Origin: Acetobacteraceae bacterium
GTDB lineage: Bacteria; Pseudomonadota; Alphaproteobacteria; Acetobacterales; Acetobacteraceae
Assembly: GCA_947373495.1 (NCBI GenBank)
Contig: CANBXZ010000010.1
Span: 1 to 32,797 of the forward strand
DNA: 32,797 bases
Direction: 5' to 3'
The first letter of the stretch is position 1. Each line of letters starts with the position of its first letter. This document shows, one piece after another, positions 7,214-18,859 of this stretch. A program made the position numbers and the translations under genes. The notes beneath the pieces are model-generated. The model saw only the letters and a list, made by a program, of their open reading frames with translations. It ran no database searches and was not told the origin of the DNA.

Positions 7214-8832
7214 GGCTTCCCCAGGGCGCGGTCATGGGCGGCGCGCAACGCCGCCGCATCGGGCCGGTGCAGCCGCGCCGCCAGATGCTGGTCCGGCCGC
7301 AGCAGCAGCGCGTCGCCGGCCGCGGCACCCCAGCGCAGCGCCACCAGCCCGGCATGGTCCCACAGCGCGCCAGGCTGTTCGTCCTCCGTCACCAGCACCA
7401 CGGAGATGCCGGCCGGCACCTCCGCCGGCGCGGCGCCGAAGCAAAGCAGGGTGAAATCACCATCGGTGCCCAGGTGGTGCAGCAGCCATTCCGCCCGGCC
7501 GGCATTCAGCACCGGCGCGTCCGGCGGCGGCGCGCCCAGCGCCAGGCCGCTGCCGCCCGGGGTGGACAGCGGCGAGGCATGCAGCGTGGCCGGGCGCGAC
7601 AGCCGGCCGGAGTTCACCAGGGGCCGGGCGAAGGCATGGGTGCTGGCCAGTTGCAGCACCGCGTCGCGATAGGCCTGCGCCGCCGGGTTCTTCGGGGTGA
7701 TGAAATCCGTGCTGCGGGTGCTGTTGAGGATGTTCTCATCCGTGGCCGGGATGCGTTCGTCGTCGTAGCTGTCCAGCAGCGCCTCGGGCGCCTGGCCGGC
7801 CAGCACGGCGGCCAGCTTCCAGCCCAGGTTGTCGGCGTCCTGCACCCCGGCATTGCCGCCGCGGGCGCCGAACGGGGAGACCTGGTGCGCGCTGTCCCCG
7901 GCGAACAGGATGCGGCCGTGGCGGAACTTCTCCAGCCGGCGGCAGCGGAAGGTGTAGACGCTGACCCATTCCAACTCGAACGGAGGCGCCGCCATGCCGC
8001 TGGCGCCTTCCAGCATGGCCTTGACCCGCGAGATCACCCGTTCCGGCTGCTTCTCCACCTCCGGGTCGGCGTCCCAGCCCAACTGGAAGTCGATGCGCCA
8101 GACATTGTCCGGCTGCTTGTGCAGCAGCACGGACTGCCCCGGGTGGAAGGGCGGGTCGAACCAGAACCAGCGTTCGGAGGGGAATTCCGCATGCATCACC
8201 ACATCGGCGATGAGGAAGCGGTCGCGGAAGACCTGGCCGTTGAACGGCAGGTCCAGCCCCTGGCGGATGGTGCTGCGGGCGCCGTCGCAGGCCAGCAGCC
8301 ATTCGGCCCGGATCTGGTAGTCACCTTCCGGCGTGGTCAGGCTCAGTAGCGCGCCGCTGTCCTGTTGTGCCACCGCGGTCACCCGGGTTTTCCAGCGCAG
8401 ATCCACCAGCCCGGTGGCCTCGCAGGCCTCCACCAGCCATGCCTCGGCGTAGTATTGCTGCAGGTTCACGAAGGCCGGGTATTCATGGCCCTGTTCCGGC
8501 AGCAGGTCGAAGCCATAGGCCTCGTTTTCCTGGAAGAAGACCCGGCCGCGCGACCAGGTGATGCCCTTTTCCAGGAAGCGGTCGCCCAGCCCCAGCCGGC
8601 CGAAGATCTCCAGCGTGCGCTTGGCCCAGCAGATGGCGCGGGAGCCGTAGGAGACGGTGTCGTCCTCATCCACCACCACGCTGGCGATGCCACGGCGCGC
8701 CAGGTCCAGCGCCAGGGTCAGCCCGACCACGCCGGCCCCGGCGATGACCACCGGCGCCGCCTCCGGCACCAATGCACCCAGCCCCTTCGGTCGGCGGAAG
8801 GGGTAGCGGGGGTTCTGGTAGGTCGTGGGCAT
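7210..8832 (-). CDS. FAD-dependent monooxygenase (PheA/MhpA-type aromatic hydroxylase family)
   Basis: The 540-residue product has an N-terminal Rossmann GAGVVG at residues 32-37 preceded by hydrophobic beta residues, and a second FAD motif GRILFAGDSAHQVSPFGARGGNAGVQDADNLGWK in the C-terminal half. That is the GD-x-AH-x-x-x-P-x-x-x-x-G-x-N pattern of flavoprotein hydroxylases. A thioredoxin-like C-terminal domain of the phenol-hydroxylase type seems present. Such enzymes hydroxylate phenolic rings with NAD(P)H and O2. No ring-cleavage dioxygenase is adjacent. The open frame extends far upstream, but that part is antisense to another gene, so I place the start at the MPTTYQN ATG. It leads a coupled operon with DUF2783 and an M20 amidohydrolase. 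Confidence 0.9.
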   Translation of the reverse strand: MPTTYQNPRYPFRRPKGLGALVPEAAPVVIAGAGVVGLTLALDLARRGIASVVVDEDDTVSYGSRAICWAKRTLEIFGRLGLGDRFLEKGITWSRGRVFFQENEAYGFDLLPEQGHEYPAFVNLQQYYAEAWLVEACEATGLVDLRWKTRVTAVAQQDSGALLSLTTPEGDYQIRAEWLLACDGARSTIRQGLDLPFNGQVFRDRFLIADVVMHAEFPSERWFWFDPPFHPGQSVLLHKQPDNVWRIDFQLGWDADPEVEKQPERVISRVKAMLEGASGMAAPPFELEWVSVYTFRCRRLEKFRHGRILFAGDSAHQVSPFGARGGNAGVQDADNLGWKLAAVLAGQAPEALLDSYDDERIPATDENILNSTRSTDFITPKNPAAQAYRDAVLQLASTHAFARPLVNSGRLSRPATLHASPLSTPGGSGLALGAPPPDAPVLNAGRAEWLLHHLGTDGDFTLLCFGAAPAEVPAGISVVLVTEDEQPGALWDHAGLVALRWGAAAGDALLLRPDQHLAARLHRPDAAALRAAHDRALGKP

Positions 8833-8997
8833 GAGGCTTTCACAAGCGCAGCCGGGCGCGGATGTCCAGCCGGATTTCGTCACCACGAAGCCGCGAGGAC
8901 GTGCGCGTAATGTATGGCCGCTGCACCGCCCGCCGGTTAGGCTGGCCGGCAGGTGCCGCCGCGCCGGCGTGGCGCGCGTATGGTCTGGAGGAATCGC

Positions 8998-9699
8998 ATG
9001 CTTCGTCGCACGCTGCTGGCCGTGGTGCTGGCCGGGCTGCTCGGGCCGGGCCTGGCGCCCGATGCCCTGGCGCAATCGAATGACCCTTCCTTCCGGATAG
9101 TCAACAACACCCGGCACATCGTGAACGAGGTCTACGCCTCGGCTTCCAGCGAGCGGAACTGGGGCGCCGACCGGCTGGGCAGCGACGTCATCAACCCCGG
9201 CGCCAACTACATCGTCCGGCTGCCGGCCGGGGACTGCAATTACGATGTGCGCGTGGTCTACCAGGGTGGGCTGGCGGAGGAACGCCGGCGGATCAACACC
9301 TGCAACCTGACCGACCTGCAATTGCCGCTGGTGGCCAATGCGCCGGTGCAGCAGGGCCAGGCGCCCCAGGCCCAGCAGCCGCGCCAGCCCCAGCCGCAGG
9401 CCCAGCCGCGCCAGGTGCAGCCTTCCCAGCCGGGCGGGCCGCAAACCGGCAACCCCAGCTTCAACCTGGTGAACCAGAGTGGCCGGGTGATCGAGGAGTT
9501 CTACGCCAGCCCGGGCAGCGCGCGGGACTGGGGCACCGACCGCCTGGGCGACGATACGGTGCGGCCGGGCCAGAGCTACCCGATCCGCCTGCCGCAGGGT
9601 GAATGCGTGTACGACCTGCGGGCCGTGTTCCAGGGCGGCGGCAACCAGGAACGCCGCGGCGTGAATACCTGCACGCTGGATAACTACGTGGTGCGGTAG
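8998..9699 (+). CDS. Secreted protein with two tandem conserved domains
   Basis: A 233-residue protein follows a clear GGAGG ribosome site 6 bases before its ATG. Residues 1-26 form a cleavable signal peptide (RR-hydrophobic-ALA). Two homologous domains follow: about 32-110 (FRIVNNTRHIVNEVYAS...) and 155-232 (FNLVNQSGRVIEEFYAS...). Each contains a W-G-x-D-R-L-G block and a C-x-YD-hR-x-hxxG...NTC pattern (Cys80/Cys102 and Cys203/Cys225), probably one disulfide per domain. A Gln/Pro-rich linker spans roughly 113-150. Similar single-domain exported proteins of unknown function occur in alphaproteobacteria. No enzymatic motif is visible; a periplasmic or surface role is inferred. It is divergent from the FAD monooxygenase gene. 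Confidence 0.85.
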   Translation: MLRRTLLAVVLAGLLGPGLAPDALAQSNDPSFRIVNNTRHIVNEVYASASSERNWGADRLGSDVINPGANYIVRLPAGDCNYDVRVVYQGGLAEERRRINTCNLTDLQLPLVANAPVQQGQAPQAQQPRQPQPQAQPRQVQPSQPGGPQTGNPSFNLVNQSGRVIEEFYASPGSARDWGTDRLGDDTVRPGQSYPIRLPQGECVYDLRAVFQGGGNQERRGVNTCTLDNYVVR

Positions 9700-9759
9700 C
9701 GCCCGGGTGTCGTGGTGCGTTAGCGCCCGGGTGTCGTGGTGCGATAGCGCCCGGGGAAG
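9688..9759. repeat. 24-bp tandem repeat, three copies, starting at a stop codon
   Basis: The unit gtggtgcgNtagcgcccgggtgtc occurs at 9688-9711, 9712-9735 and, diverging at its end, 9736-9759. The first copy holds the last three sense codons and the TAG stop of the secreted protein. The variable base N is g, t and a in turn. Confidence 0.92.
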
Positions 9760-9822
9760 GCCGTGCAGCGGCAAGGGCGAAGGCCGGGCACTGCCCCGGC
9801 CCTGAGCCGCCGAGGTGAAGCC

Positions 9823-9850
9823 AACGGCGCGGGGGCAACCCCGCGCCGTT
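9823..9850. terminator. 12-bp GNRA-loop hairpin between convergent genes
   Basis: A perfect 12-bp stem (aacggcgcgggg at 9823-9834 with ccccgcgccgtt at 9839-9850) is closed by a GCAA tetraloop. It lies between the ends of two convergent genes and is a likely bidirectional terminator, although only a short T-rich tail follows on the plus strand. Confidence 0.6.
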
Positions 9851-9856
9851 TCGCGT

Positions 9857-12175
<2,319 letters not shown>

Positions 12176-12216
12176 CTCTCTGCTCCCCTGGTCGATTCAC
12201 TGCATCATCTACGGTG

Positions 12217-12242
12217 CCGGGGGGCGGTGTGAAGCCCCCCGG
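12217..12242. terminator. 9-bp GC hairpin downstream of the RND gene
   Basis: The stem ccggggggc (12217-12225) pairs perfectly with gccccccgg (12234-12242) over an 8-nt loop. It lies 26 bp beyond the RND pump stop and before the CoxL-like gene on the same strand. No T-run follows on the minus strand, so its efficiency as a terminator is doubtful. Confidence 0.4.
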
Positions 12243-12262
12243 TTGGGCTGCCGGTTGGGCTG
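12239..12262. repeat. 12-bp tandem repeat beside the RND gene stop
   Basis: ccggttgggctg is repeated perfectly at 12239-12250 and 12251-12262, with a third partial copy (ccggtt) at 12263-12268. The array sits directly beyond the RND gene's stop (complement of 12268-12270). An 8-bp inverted repeat, ccggttca...tgaaccgg (12263-12291), overlaps the stop codon. Confidence 0.85.
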
Positions 12263-12267
12263 CCGGT

Positions 12268-15200
12268 TCAGGGCCCGGCCGGGTGAACCGGCGGCGGGGC
12301 AATGCCGAAGACGCGGTGCTTGATGCCCTCGCGCAGCCACTGGAACACCACGTACAGCATGGGGATCATGAAGATCCCCAGCGCCGCCGCGGCGATCATG
12401 CCGCCGAACACCGGGGTGCCCACGGCCCGGCGGGAAAGCGCCGCGGCACCGGTGGCGTACACCAGCGGCAGCAGGCCCAGCACGAAGGCGATGGAGGTCA
12501 TCATCACCGCGCGGAACCTGAGCCGGGCGCCGTCCACCGCCGCCTCCAGGATGGAACGCCCATGCAGCTCCCGGGCTTCCTTGGAGAATTCGATGATGAG
12601 GATGCCGTTCTTGGCCGCCAGCGCGATCAGCACCACCAGGCCGATCTGGGCATAGACATCCAGCGACAGACCGAAATACCAGATGGCCCCGAAGGACCCC
12701 AGCCCGCCCACCGCCACCGAGAGCAGCACCGGGATCGGGATGGTCCAGCTTTCATACAGCGCCACCAGGAACAGGTAGGCGAACAGGATGGCCAGGCCGA
12801 TGAGGATCACGGTCTGCCCCGCCGCCTGCTTTTCCTGGAAGGCGGTGCCGGTCCATTCGAAGCCATAGCCCTGCGGCAGTGCGGTGCGGGAGATTTCCTC
12901 CATCGCCTTCAACGCATCGCCGGAAGAGACACCGGGCCGGCCGACACCGTTCAGCAGCACACTCCGATAATTGTTGTAGCGCTGGATGGTCTGCGGCCCG
13001 ACCACGATGCGGGCATCGGCGAAGGCGCGCAGCGGCACCATGTCGCCGCGCTGGTTGCGCACGCGAATGCGCCAGATGTCCGGGATGTCGTTGCGGTCGC
13101 TGGCCTCGGCCTGGATGTTGACCTGCCAGGTGCGGCCGAACTGGTTGAAGTCATTGACATAGAAGCCGCCCAGCGTGGCCTGCAGGGTGGTGAATACGTC
13201 GGAGACCCGTACCCCCAGCGCCTGCGCCTTGTCGCGGTCCACGTCCAGGTAAAGGCTGGGGGTGGTGGGGCTGAAGGTGGTGAACACCGCCGCCAGCCGC
13301 GGGTCCTGCCGGGTCGCGGCCATCAGCCCATAGGCCACGCCACCGAGTTCCGCCGGGTCGCGGCCCTGGTAGTCCTGCAACTGGTATTCAAAGCCGGCGC
13401 CGGTGCCCAGGCCGATGATCGGCGGGATGTTGAAGGCGAACACATTCGCGGTGCGGATGCCCGCGGTGGCGCCGAAGGTGCGGCCGATGGCGGCGAAGAC
13501 GCTGTCCTGCGCCGCGGTACGGTCGGCGAACGGCTTCATCCGCGCCACCAGGAAGGCGGCGTTGGACTGGGCGCCACCGTCGATGAGGCTGAAGCCGACA
13601 ATGGCCAGCACGTCCTGGATGGCGGTGTTCTGCTTCAGGATGGCCTCCACCTGGGCGGTGGCTTCCCGGGTGCGGGAAACGCTGGCGCCCTGGGGCAGCT
13701 GCAACTGCATGAAGAAGGCGCCCTGGTCTTCCTGCGGCAGGAAGCCCTGCGGGGTCTTGCCGGCCACGTACCAGATGCCGGCGCCGAACCCCGCGGTCAG
13801 CAGCACGCCCAGCACCGCCACCCGCACCAGCCGGGTGACGATCCAGGCATAGCCGTCCCGCACCTTGTCGATGCCGCGCAGCACGTACTTGATGGGCCCG
13901 CGCTTCGGTCCGGTATGGCGCAGCACCAGGCCGCACAGCGCCGGGGAAAGCGTCAGCGCATTGATGGCCGAGATCACCATGGCGACGCTGATGGTGACGG
14001 CGAACTGGCGGAACAGCACGCCGGAGACGCCGGGGATGAAGGCCACCGGCACGAAGACCGAAAGCAGCACCAGGGTGATGGCGATGATCGGCGCGGTGAT
14101 CTCCGCCATCGCCTGCTTCACCGCCACCTTGGGCGGCAGGTCCGGATGCTCCTCCAGCACGCGTTCCACGTTCTCCACCACCACGATGGCGTCATCCACC
14201 ACGATGCCGATGGCGAGCACGAGCGCGAGCAGGGAGATGGTATTGGCCGAATAGCCCACCGCCAGCAGCACGGCGAAGGTGCCGATGAGGCTGACCGGCA
14301 CCGCCACGGTCGGGATGATGGTGGCGCGCAGGCTGCCGAGGAACAGGTACACCACCAGCACCACCAGCACGAAGGCTTCCAGCAGGGTCTTGATGACCTC
14401 GTGGATCGTGTCGGTCACGAACTGGCTGGTGTCGTACACCACGTTGAACTTCATGCCCGGCGGGAAGCGCTGGGCCAGTTGCGCCATGGTGTCGCGGTAG
14501 GTCTGCGCCACCTGCACCGCATTGGCGCCCGGCGCCAGGTAGATGCCCATGGAGACGTTGGGCCGGCCGTTCAGCCGCGCCTCCACGTCCATGCTGGCGG
14601 CGCCCAGTTCCACCCGCGCCACGTCGCGGATGCGCAGCACGCTGCCATCCGGGTTGGCGCGCAGCACGATCTCGCCGAACTGGTCCGGGCTGGTCAGGCG
14701 GCCCAGGGTCTGGATGTTCAGCTGGAATTGCTGGGCGTCGTCGATCGGCCGGGCGCCGATGCGCCCCACCGCGGCCTGGATGTTCTGCGCCTGGATGGCG
14801 GTGATGATGTCCTGCGGCGTCAGGTTCACGTTGATGAGGCGGTCCATCTCGAACCAGACCCGCATCGAGTAGTCCTGGTTGGCGAACAGCTGCGCCTGGC
14901 CAACGCCGGGAATGCGCGACACCGCGTCCAGCACGTTGATGGTGATGTAGTTGGAGAGGAACAGCGGGTCCTGTTCGCCGCTTTCGGAATAGAAGCTGGT
15001 GAAGGCCAGGATGGCGCTGGACTGCTTGCGCACCAGCACGCCGGAACGCTGCACTTCCTGCGGCAGCCGGGCCAGCACGGACTGCACCCGGTTGTTGACG
15101 TTGACCGTGTTGATGTCCGGGTTGGTGCCCAGCGCGAAGGTCACGGCCAGGGTGTAGGTGCCGTCATTGGCGCTGTTGCTGCGCATGTACAGCATGCGGT

Positions 15201-15420
15201 CGGCGCCATTGACCGCGCTTTCCACCACCTGGCCCACGGTGGCCTCCACCACGGCGGCGGAGGCGCCCGGGTAGCGGGCGGTGACGCTGACCTGCGGCGG
15301 CACGATATCGGGGAACTGGCTGACCGGAATGGCGAACATGGCCAGCAGGCCGGCAAGCGTGGTGACGATCGCGATCACGATCGCCAGGCGCGGCCGGTCG
15401 ACGAAGACGGCGGAGATCAT
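12268..15420 (-). CDS. RND multidrug efflux pump inner-membrane subunit (AcrB/MexB-like, HAE1 family)
   Basis: The 1050-residue protein has the HAE1 architecture: a first membrane helix, a large periplasmic loop, a block of helices near 340-560, a second large loop and a final helix block. The proton-relay aspartates are present as [15 protein letters not shown] (Asp409-Asp410, matching AcrB Asp407/408), and the relay lysine appears in [13 protein letters not shown] near residue 945. It should form the trimeric proton-driven pump that exports drugs or metabolites with an adaptor and a TolC-type channel. Its adaptor gene is 10 bp upstream in the same operon; no outer-membrane channel gene is beside it. 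The substrate is unknown. Confidence 0.95.
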   Translation of the reverse strand: MISAVFVDRPRLAIVIAIVTTLAGLLAMFAIPVSQFPDIVPPQVSVTARYPGASAAVVEATVGQVVESAVNGADRMLYMRSNSANDGTYTLAVTFALGTNPDINTVNVNNRVQSVLARLPQEVQRSGVLVRKQSSAILAFTSFYSESGEQDPLFLSNYITINVLDAVSRIPGVGQAQLFANQDYSMRVWFEMDRLINVNLTPQDIITAIQAQNIQAAVGRIGARPIDDAQQFQLNIQTLGRLTSPDQFGEIVLRANPDGSVLRIRDVARVELGAASMDVEARLNGRPNVSMGIYLAPGANAVQVAQTYRDTMAQLAQRFPPGMKFNVVYDTSQFVTDTIHEVIKTLLEAFVLVVLVVYLFLGSLRATIIPTVAVPVSLIGTFAVLLAVGYSANTISLLALVLAIGIVVDDAIVVVENVERVLEEHPDLPPKVAVKQAMAEITAPIIAITLVLLSVFVPVAFIPGVSGVLFRQFAVTISVAMVISAINALTLSPALCGLVLRHTGPKRGPIKYVLRGIDKVRDGYAWIVTRLVRVAVLGVLLTAGFGAGIWYVAGKTPQGFLPQEDQGAFFMQLQLPQGASVSRTREATAQVEAILKQNTAIQDVLAIVGFSLIDGGAQSNAAFLVARMKPFADRTAAQDSVFAAIGRTFGATAGIRTANVFAFNIPPIIGLGTGAGFEYQLQDYQGRDPAELGGVAYGLMAATRQDPRLAAVFTTFSPTTPSLYLDVDRDKAQALGVRVSDVFTTLQATLGGFYVNDFNQFGRTWQVNIQAEASDRNDIPDIWRIRVRNQRGDMVPLRAFADARIVVGPQTIQRYNNYRSVLLNGVGRPGVSSGDALKAMEEISRTALPQGYGFEWTGTAFQEKQAAGQTVILIGLAILFAYLFLVALYESWTIPIPVLLSVAVGGLGSFGAIWYFGLSLDVYAQIGLVVLIALAAKNGILIIEFSKEARELHGRSILEAAVDGARLRFRAVMMTSIAFVLGLLPLVYATGAAALSRRAVGTPVFGGMIAAAALGIFMIPMLYVVFQWLREGIKHRVFGIAPPPVHPAGP

Positions 15421-15430
15421 CTGTCGCGCC

Positions 15431-16609
15431 TCAGCCCGGCCGTCCCGCGGCGGCGGGTCGCCCGGCGGGGGGCGCGCCGGCCGGGGCCGGGTTCACCGGC
15501 TGGCCGGGGGTGACGCGTTGCAGCCCCTCGGTGATCACCGTCTCGCCGCCGTTCAGGCCGCGTTCGATCACGGCCTCCCCGGCGGTGCTGCGGCCCAGCG
15601 CCACGTTGCGGCGTTCGGCCTTGTTGCCCTCACCCACCACGAACACGAAGGTGCCGCCCTGGTCCTGCAATACCGCGGCGCGCGGAATGACGATGGCCTG
15701 CACCTGCTCGGCGCCTTCCACCGAAACGGTCACGTACTGGCCGTCCACCAGCTCGCGGTCGCCGGCGGAACCGGCGCGGGCCTCGGTGCGGATCGGGTTG
15801 GGGATCAGCGCGCGCACCAGCAGCGTGTCCATGTTGCGGTCCACCTGGGTGTCGATGAACTCGATCCGGCCCGGATGCGGGTAGGCGCGGCCATCGGTCA
15901 GCCGAATCCGCACCACCACGGCGCTGACGCCGCCGCGGCTTTCGTAGCGGTTGCGCAACTCCAGCGCCGCGCGTTGGCTGACGGTGAAGGAAACCCGCAT
16001 CGGCTCCTGGCTGACGATGGTGGCCAGGGGGTCGCTGGTGGGGGTGACCACGTTGCCGATGGCATAGGTGGCGCGGCCGATCTTGCCGTCCACCGGGGCG
16101 ACGATGTTGGTATAGGCCAGGTTGATCTCGGCGATGCGCACCTGGGCCTGGGCGCCCAGCACCGTGGCGGCCGAGGTACGGTCCTGCGCCAATGCCGTGT
16201 CCAGCGCCGCCTGGGTGCCGGCCCCGGTGGAGCGCAGCTCCTGCGCGCGTTGCAGGCTGACGCGGGCGTTCACCGCGGTGGCCTGGGCGCTGGCCAACTG
16301 GGCGCGGGCCTGTTCCAGCTGCGCCTCGAACGGCGGGCGTTCGATGCGGAACAGCACGTCGCCGGCCTTCACCTCCTGGCCCTCGGCGAACAGGCGTTCC
16401 TGCAGGAAGCCGGTGATGCGGCTGCGCAGGTCCACCCGGTACTGGGCTTCGATCCGGCCGACGAAATCGGTGCTCTCGGTCACCGGCTTGCGCTCCGCCG
16501 CCATGGTGCCCACCGCGGGCGGCCCCTGCGGCCCGAACTGCGCCAGCGCGGGGGCGGACAACAGGGCAAGCGAGAGCAGGGCGGCAATCGGCGCGGCAGG
16601 GCGACGCAT
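15431..16609 (-). CDS. RND efflux periplasmic adaptor (MexA/AcrA-like membrane fusion protein)
   Basis: The 392-residue product begins with a signal peptide ([23 protein letters not shown], cut before Gln about residue 24). It has the membrane-fusion layout: a barrel-sandwich segment [32 protein letters not shown], a long coiled-coil hairpin rich in Ala, Gln and Glu, the second lipoyl half with [13 protein letters not shown], then beta-barrel and membrane-proximal domains. There is no cysteine after the signal, so it is not a lipoprotein of the AcrA type. The C-terminus is a low-complexity Pro/Ala/Gly tail. I chose the ATG at the signal peptide, preceded by GGAGA; a longer open frame upstream lacks support. 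The pump gene follows after 10 bp. Confidence 0.93.
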   Translation of the reverse strand: MRRPAAPIAALLSLALLSAPALAQFGPQGPPAVGTMAAERKPVTESTDFVGRIEAQYRVDLRSRITGFLQERLFAEGQEVKAGDVLFRIERPPFEAQLEQARAQLASAQATAVNARVSLQRAQELRSTGAGTQAALDTALAQDRTSAATVLGAQAQVRIAEINLAYTNIVAPVDGKIGRATYAIGNVVTPTSDPLATIVSQEPMRVSFTVSQRAALELRNRYESRGGVSAVVVRIRLTDGRAYPHPGRIEFIDTQVDRNMDTLLVRALIPNPIRTEARAGSAGDRELVDGQYVTVSVEGAEQVQAIVIPRAAVLQDQGGTFVFVVGEGNKAERRNVALGRSTAGEAVIERGLNGGETVITEGLQRVTPGQPVNPAPAGAPPAGRPAAAGRPG

Positions 16610-16730
16610 CGGCAAGTCTCCGGTAATACCTTGGCATGTCGTCAATCCGCCGCTGGCGTCAAGGACGACGTTCCGCCCGGAATGGCCTGCCCCCCTTGCG
16701 AAGCGCCGGGGCGGCGGGCAGCCTGCCCTG

Positions 16731-17621
16731 ATGTGGCCAGCCCCTCCTCGTGAAATTCCCACCCGCCTGTTCTCCCGCATGCCCGAGAAGGAGCGGCGGC
16801 TCAGGCGCAGCCCCTGGGCGGATCACAACCGCGCGGGCCAGCCGGTGGACAGCTTCCTGGAAGGCCCGGCCTTCGATGCGTCCGGGCAATTTCATCTGGT
16901 GGACATCCCCAATGGCCGGATCTTCCGGGTCGGGCCCAGCCAGTGGCACACCGTGGCGGAATATGACGGCTGGCCGAACGGCATGAAGCCGGGCCCGGCC
17001 GGCAGCCTGCTGGTGGCCGACTATCGCCACGGCCTGTTGAGCCTGGACCCGCAGACCGGCGCCATGGCCCCGCTGCTGGAGACGGTAATGAGCGAGGGCT
17101 TCAAGGGCCTGAACGACCTGGTGCTGCATAAGGATGGCAGCATCCTGTTCACCGACCAGGGGCAGTCCGGCTTGCAGGACCCGTCCGGCAAGGTGTGGCG
17201 GCTGTGGCCGGATGGGCGGATCGACAAGCTCATCAACAACGGCCCCAGCCCCAATGGCGTGGCGCTGAACCGGGCGCAAACGCACTGCTACGTGGCCATG
17301 ACCCGCAGCTGCGAGGTCTGGCGCTTCGCCCTGCGGCCGGACGCGCTGGTGGGCAAGGCCAACTGCTTCTTCCGGGTGCCCGCCGGCACCAGCGGGCCGG
17401 ACGGCATGGCGGTGGACGCGCACGACCGGCTGTTCATCGCCAACCCCGGGCATGGCCAGGTCTGGGGGGTGAATGCCCAGGGCCATTGCGTGTTCCGGCT
17501 GGACTGCACCGAATTCGGCACCCACCCGACCAATGTGGCCTTCGCGCCCGATGGCACCACGCTGCTGATCACCGAAAGCGGCACCGGCAGCGTGCTGGTG
17601 GCGGAGATCCCGCCGCCCTGA
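16731..17621 (+). CDS. SMP-30/gluconolactonase-like beta-propeller protein
   Basis: The 296-residue protein carries the SMP-30/gluconolactonase/LRE pattern: FLEGPAFD near residue 42, where the glutamate is a metal ligand, then GLNDLVLHKDGSILFTDQG, SPNGVALN and SGPDGMAVDAHDRLFIANPG, which place the conserved Asn and Asp ligands. Family members hydrolyse sugar or other lactones using a divalent metal. No signal peptide is present. The start is taken at the ATG giving MWPAPPREIPTRLF, because homologues start with a similar R-E-I-x-T-x-x-F; the ribosome site there is weak. It stands alone, divergent from the RND operon. Confidence 0.85.
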   Translation: MWPAPPREIPTRLFSRMPEKERRLRRSPWADHNRAGQPVDSFLEGPAFDASGQFHLVDIPNGRIFRVGPSQWHTVAEYDGWPNGMKPGPAGSLLVADYRHGLLSLDPQTGAMAPLLETVMSEGFKGLNDLVLHKDGSILFTDQGQSGLQDPSGKVWRLWPDGRIDKLINNGPSPNGVALNRAQTHCYVAMTRSCEVWRFALRPDALVGKANCFFRVPAGTSGPDGMAVDAHDRLFIANPGHGQVWGVNAQGHCVFRLDCTEFGTHPTNVAFAPDGTTLLITESGTGSVLVAEIPPP

Positions 17622-17627
17622 GATTGG

Positions 17628-17685
17628 CGGCCGAGAGGGGCGGCCGAGAAGGGCGCGGCCGAGAGGGGCGCGGCTGAGAGGGGCG
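17628..17685. repeat. 15-bp tandem repeat array, about four copies, just after a stop codon
   Basis: Imperfect units cggccgagaggggcg lie at 17628-17640 (13 bp, truncated), 17641-17655, 17656-17670 and 17671-17685. The array starts 6 bp beyond the TGA of the SMP-30-like gene. It has no long reading frame or obvious hairpin. Confidence 0.85.
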
Positions 17686-17775
17686 CAACGCGGGCGCTCA
17701 AGCTGGCCCGACCGGCTGGGGCGGATGGCGCGAATCGCTGCACGAGGCGCTCCGCCCGGTGGCGCGGCGAAATGG

Positions 17776-17805
17776 TTGACCCGGCCCCAGGCCAGGCGGC
17801 ATAAG
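17776..17805 (+). promoter_or_regulatory. Candidate sigma70-like promoter for the Bug/CoA-transferase operon
   Basis: TTGACC at 17776-17781 and CATAAG at 17800-17805 are separated by 18 bp, in the first AT-richer stretch of the intergenic region. The position fits a transcript start around 17812, just ahead of the candidate operator. Confidence 0.4.
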
Positions 17806-17817
17806 CCGGTGAGTAAA

Positions 17818-17843
17818 ACAGAAATGAATTCTGTCTGACAGAA
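17818..17843. promoter_or_regulatory. Candidate operator: three alternating ACAGAA/TTCTGT half-sites
   Basis: ACAGAA (17818-17823), TTCTGT (17829-17834) and ACAGAA (17838-17843) form two overlapping inverted repeats with 5-bp and 3-bp spacers. They lie between the candidate promoter and the Bug gene's ribosome site. This AT-rich block stands out in GC-rich DNA and suits a repressor (GntR-, IclR- or MarR-type). No regulator gene is nearby, so the protein is unknown. Confidence 0.55.
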
Positions 17844-17875
17844 AATAACCTGTCGGAGCACCAGGAGGCCAGCGC

Positions 17876-18859
17876 ATGCCCACCCGTCGCCACCTGCTTG
17901 CCGCGCCGCTGGCGCTGCCGGCCCTTGCCGGTGCCCCACGAGCCCGCGCCCAATCCGCCGAATGGCCCAACCGCCCGGTGAAGGTGGTGATGCCCTATGC
18001 CGCCGGCGGTCCCACCGATGTGATCTGCCGCCTGGTCTGCGACCGGCTGTCCCAGCGCCTGCCCAACCGCTTCGTGGTGGAAAACCGCACCGGCGCCGGC
18101 GGCAACATCGGCGCCAGCGTGGCCGCCAAGGCGGCCGGGGACGGCTATACCTTCCTGTTCAGCAATATCGGCCTGACCGTGGTGCGGGCGCTGTATGCCA
18201 GCCTGGACTACGACCCGCTGCGCGACCTGAAGCCGGTGAGCATCGTGGCCGAAAGCCCCATGGTGCTGCTGGTGCCGCCCAATGCGCCGTGGCGCACGCT
18301 GGCCGAGTTCGTCGCCGACGCCAGGGCGCATCCCGGCAAGTACAGCTACGTCTCCTCCGGTGGCGGTGGGGCGCTGCAATTGGTGACGCTGCTGTTCCTG
18401 CGGGCCGCCGGCGTGCGGCTGGAGGAGATTGCCTATCGCGGCAGCGCCCCGGCGGTGCCGGACCTGGCGGCGGGCACGGTGCACATGATGATCGACGCCG
18501 GCGCCACCGGCTTCCCCCTGGCGCAGAACGGCCAGGCGCGGGCGCTGGCGGTGACCTCGCCGCAGCGCAGCCTGGTGATGCCGGCGGTGCCGACCATGGC
18601 CGAATCCGGGCTGCCGGATGCCAGCTTCGGCGTCTGGCAGGCCTTCTTCGCCCCCGGCGGCACGCCGGATGCGGTGGTGGCGCGGATGCAGCAGGAAATC
18701 GCCGCGGTGCTGGCGGAACCGGCGGTACGCACCCGCCTGGGCGAAATGGGCGCCGAACGGATCATCGGCAATGCCCCGGCCGAGGCCCAGGCCTTCGTCG
18801 CCGCCGAGTTCGCCCGCTGGGAGGCCCTGCTGCGCGAAGCCGGGGTGAAGCCGCAATGA
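17876..18859 (+). CDS. Bug-family (TctC-type) periplasmic solute-binding protein
   Basis: The 327-residue protein begins with an export signal (PTRRHLLAAPLALPALAGAPRARA), with Arg-Arg near the start that could suit the Sec or Tat route. The mature chain opens WPNRPVKVVMPYAAGGPTDVI, followed by FVVENRTGAGGNIGA and EEIAYRGSAPAVPD, the binding-site loops of Bug proteins. It should bind a small carboxylate in the periplasm. No tctAB membrane partner is present. AGGAGG lies 8 bases before the ATG. Its stop overlaps the start of the CoA transferase gene (ATGA), so the ligand is probably activated as a CoA ester by that enzyme after uptake. A candidate operator sits 32 bp upstream. Confidence 0.93.
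   Translation: MPTRRHLLAAPLALPALAGAPRARAQSAEWPNRPVKVVMPYAAGGPTDVICRLVCDRLSQRLPNRFVVENRTGAGGNIGASVAAKAAGDGYTFLFSNIGLTVVRALYASLDYDPLRDLKPVSIVAESPMVLLVPPNAPWRTLAEFVADARAHPGKYSYVSSGGGGALQLVTLLFLRAAGVRLEEIAYRGSAPAVPDLAAGTVHMMIDAGATGFPLAQNGQARALAVTSPQRSLVMPAVPTMAESGLPDASFGVWQAFFAPGGTPDAVVARMQQEIAAVLAEPAVRTRLGEMGAERIIGNAPAEAQAFVAAEFARWEALLREAGVKPQ

Noticed and set aside
8833-9774. N-terminal extension of the FAD monooxygenase frame
   Set aside because: It runs antisense through the secreted two-repeat protein, which has its own signal peptide and ribosome site. The monooxygenase begins at the MPTTYQN ATG.
12214-15513. Plus-strand open frame of about 1,100 codons opposite the RND pump gene
   Set aside because: It is the antisense shadow of a clear RND gene in GC-rich DNA. 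The translation is His/Gln/Gly/Arg-rich with no domain.
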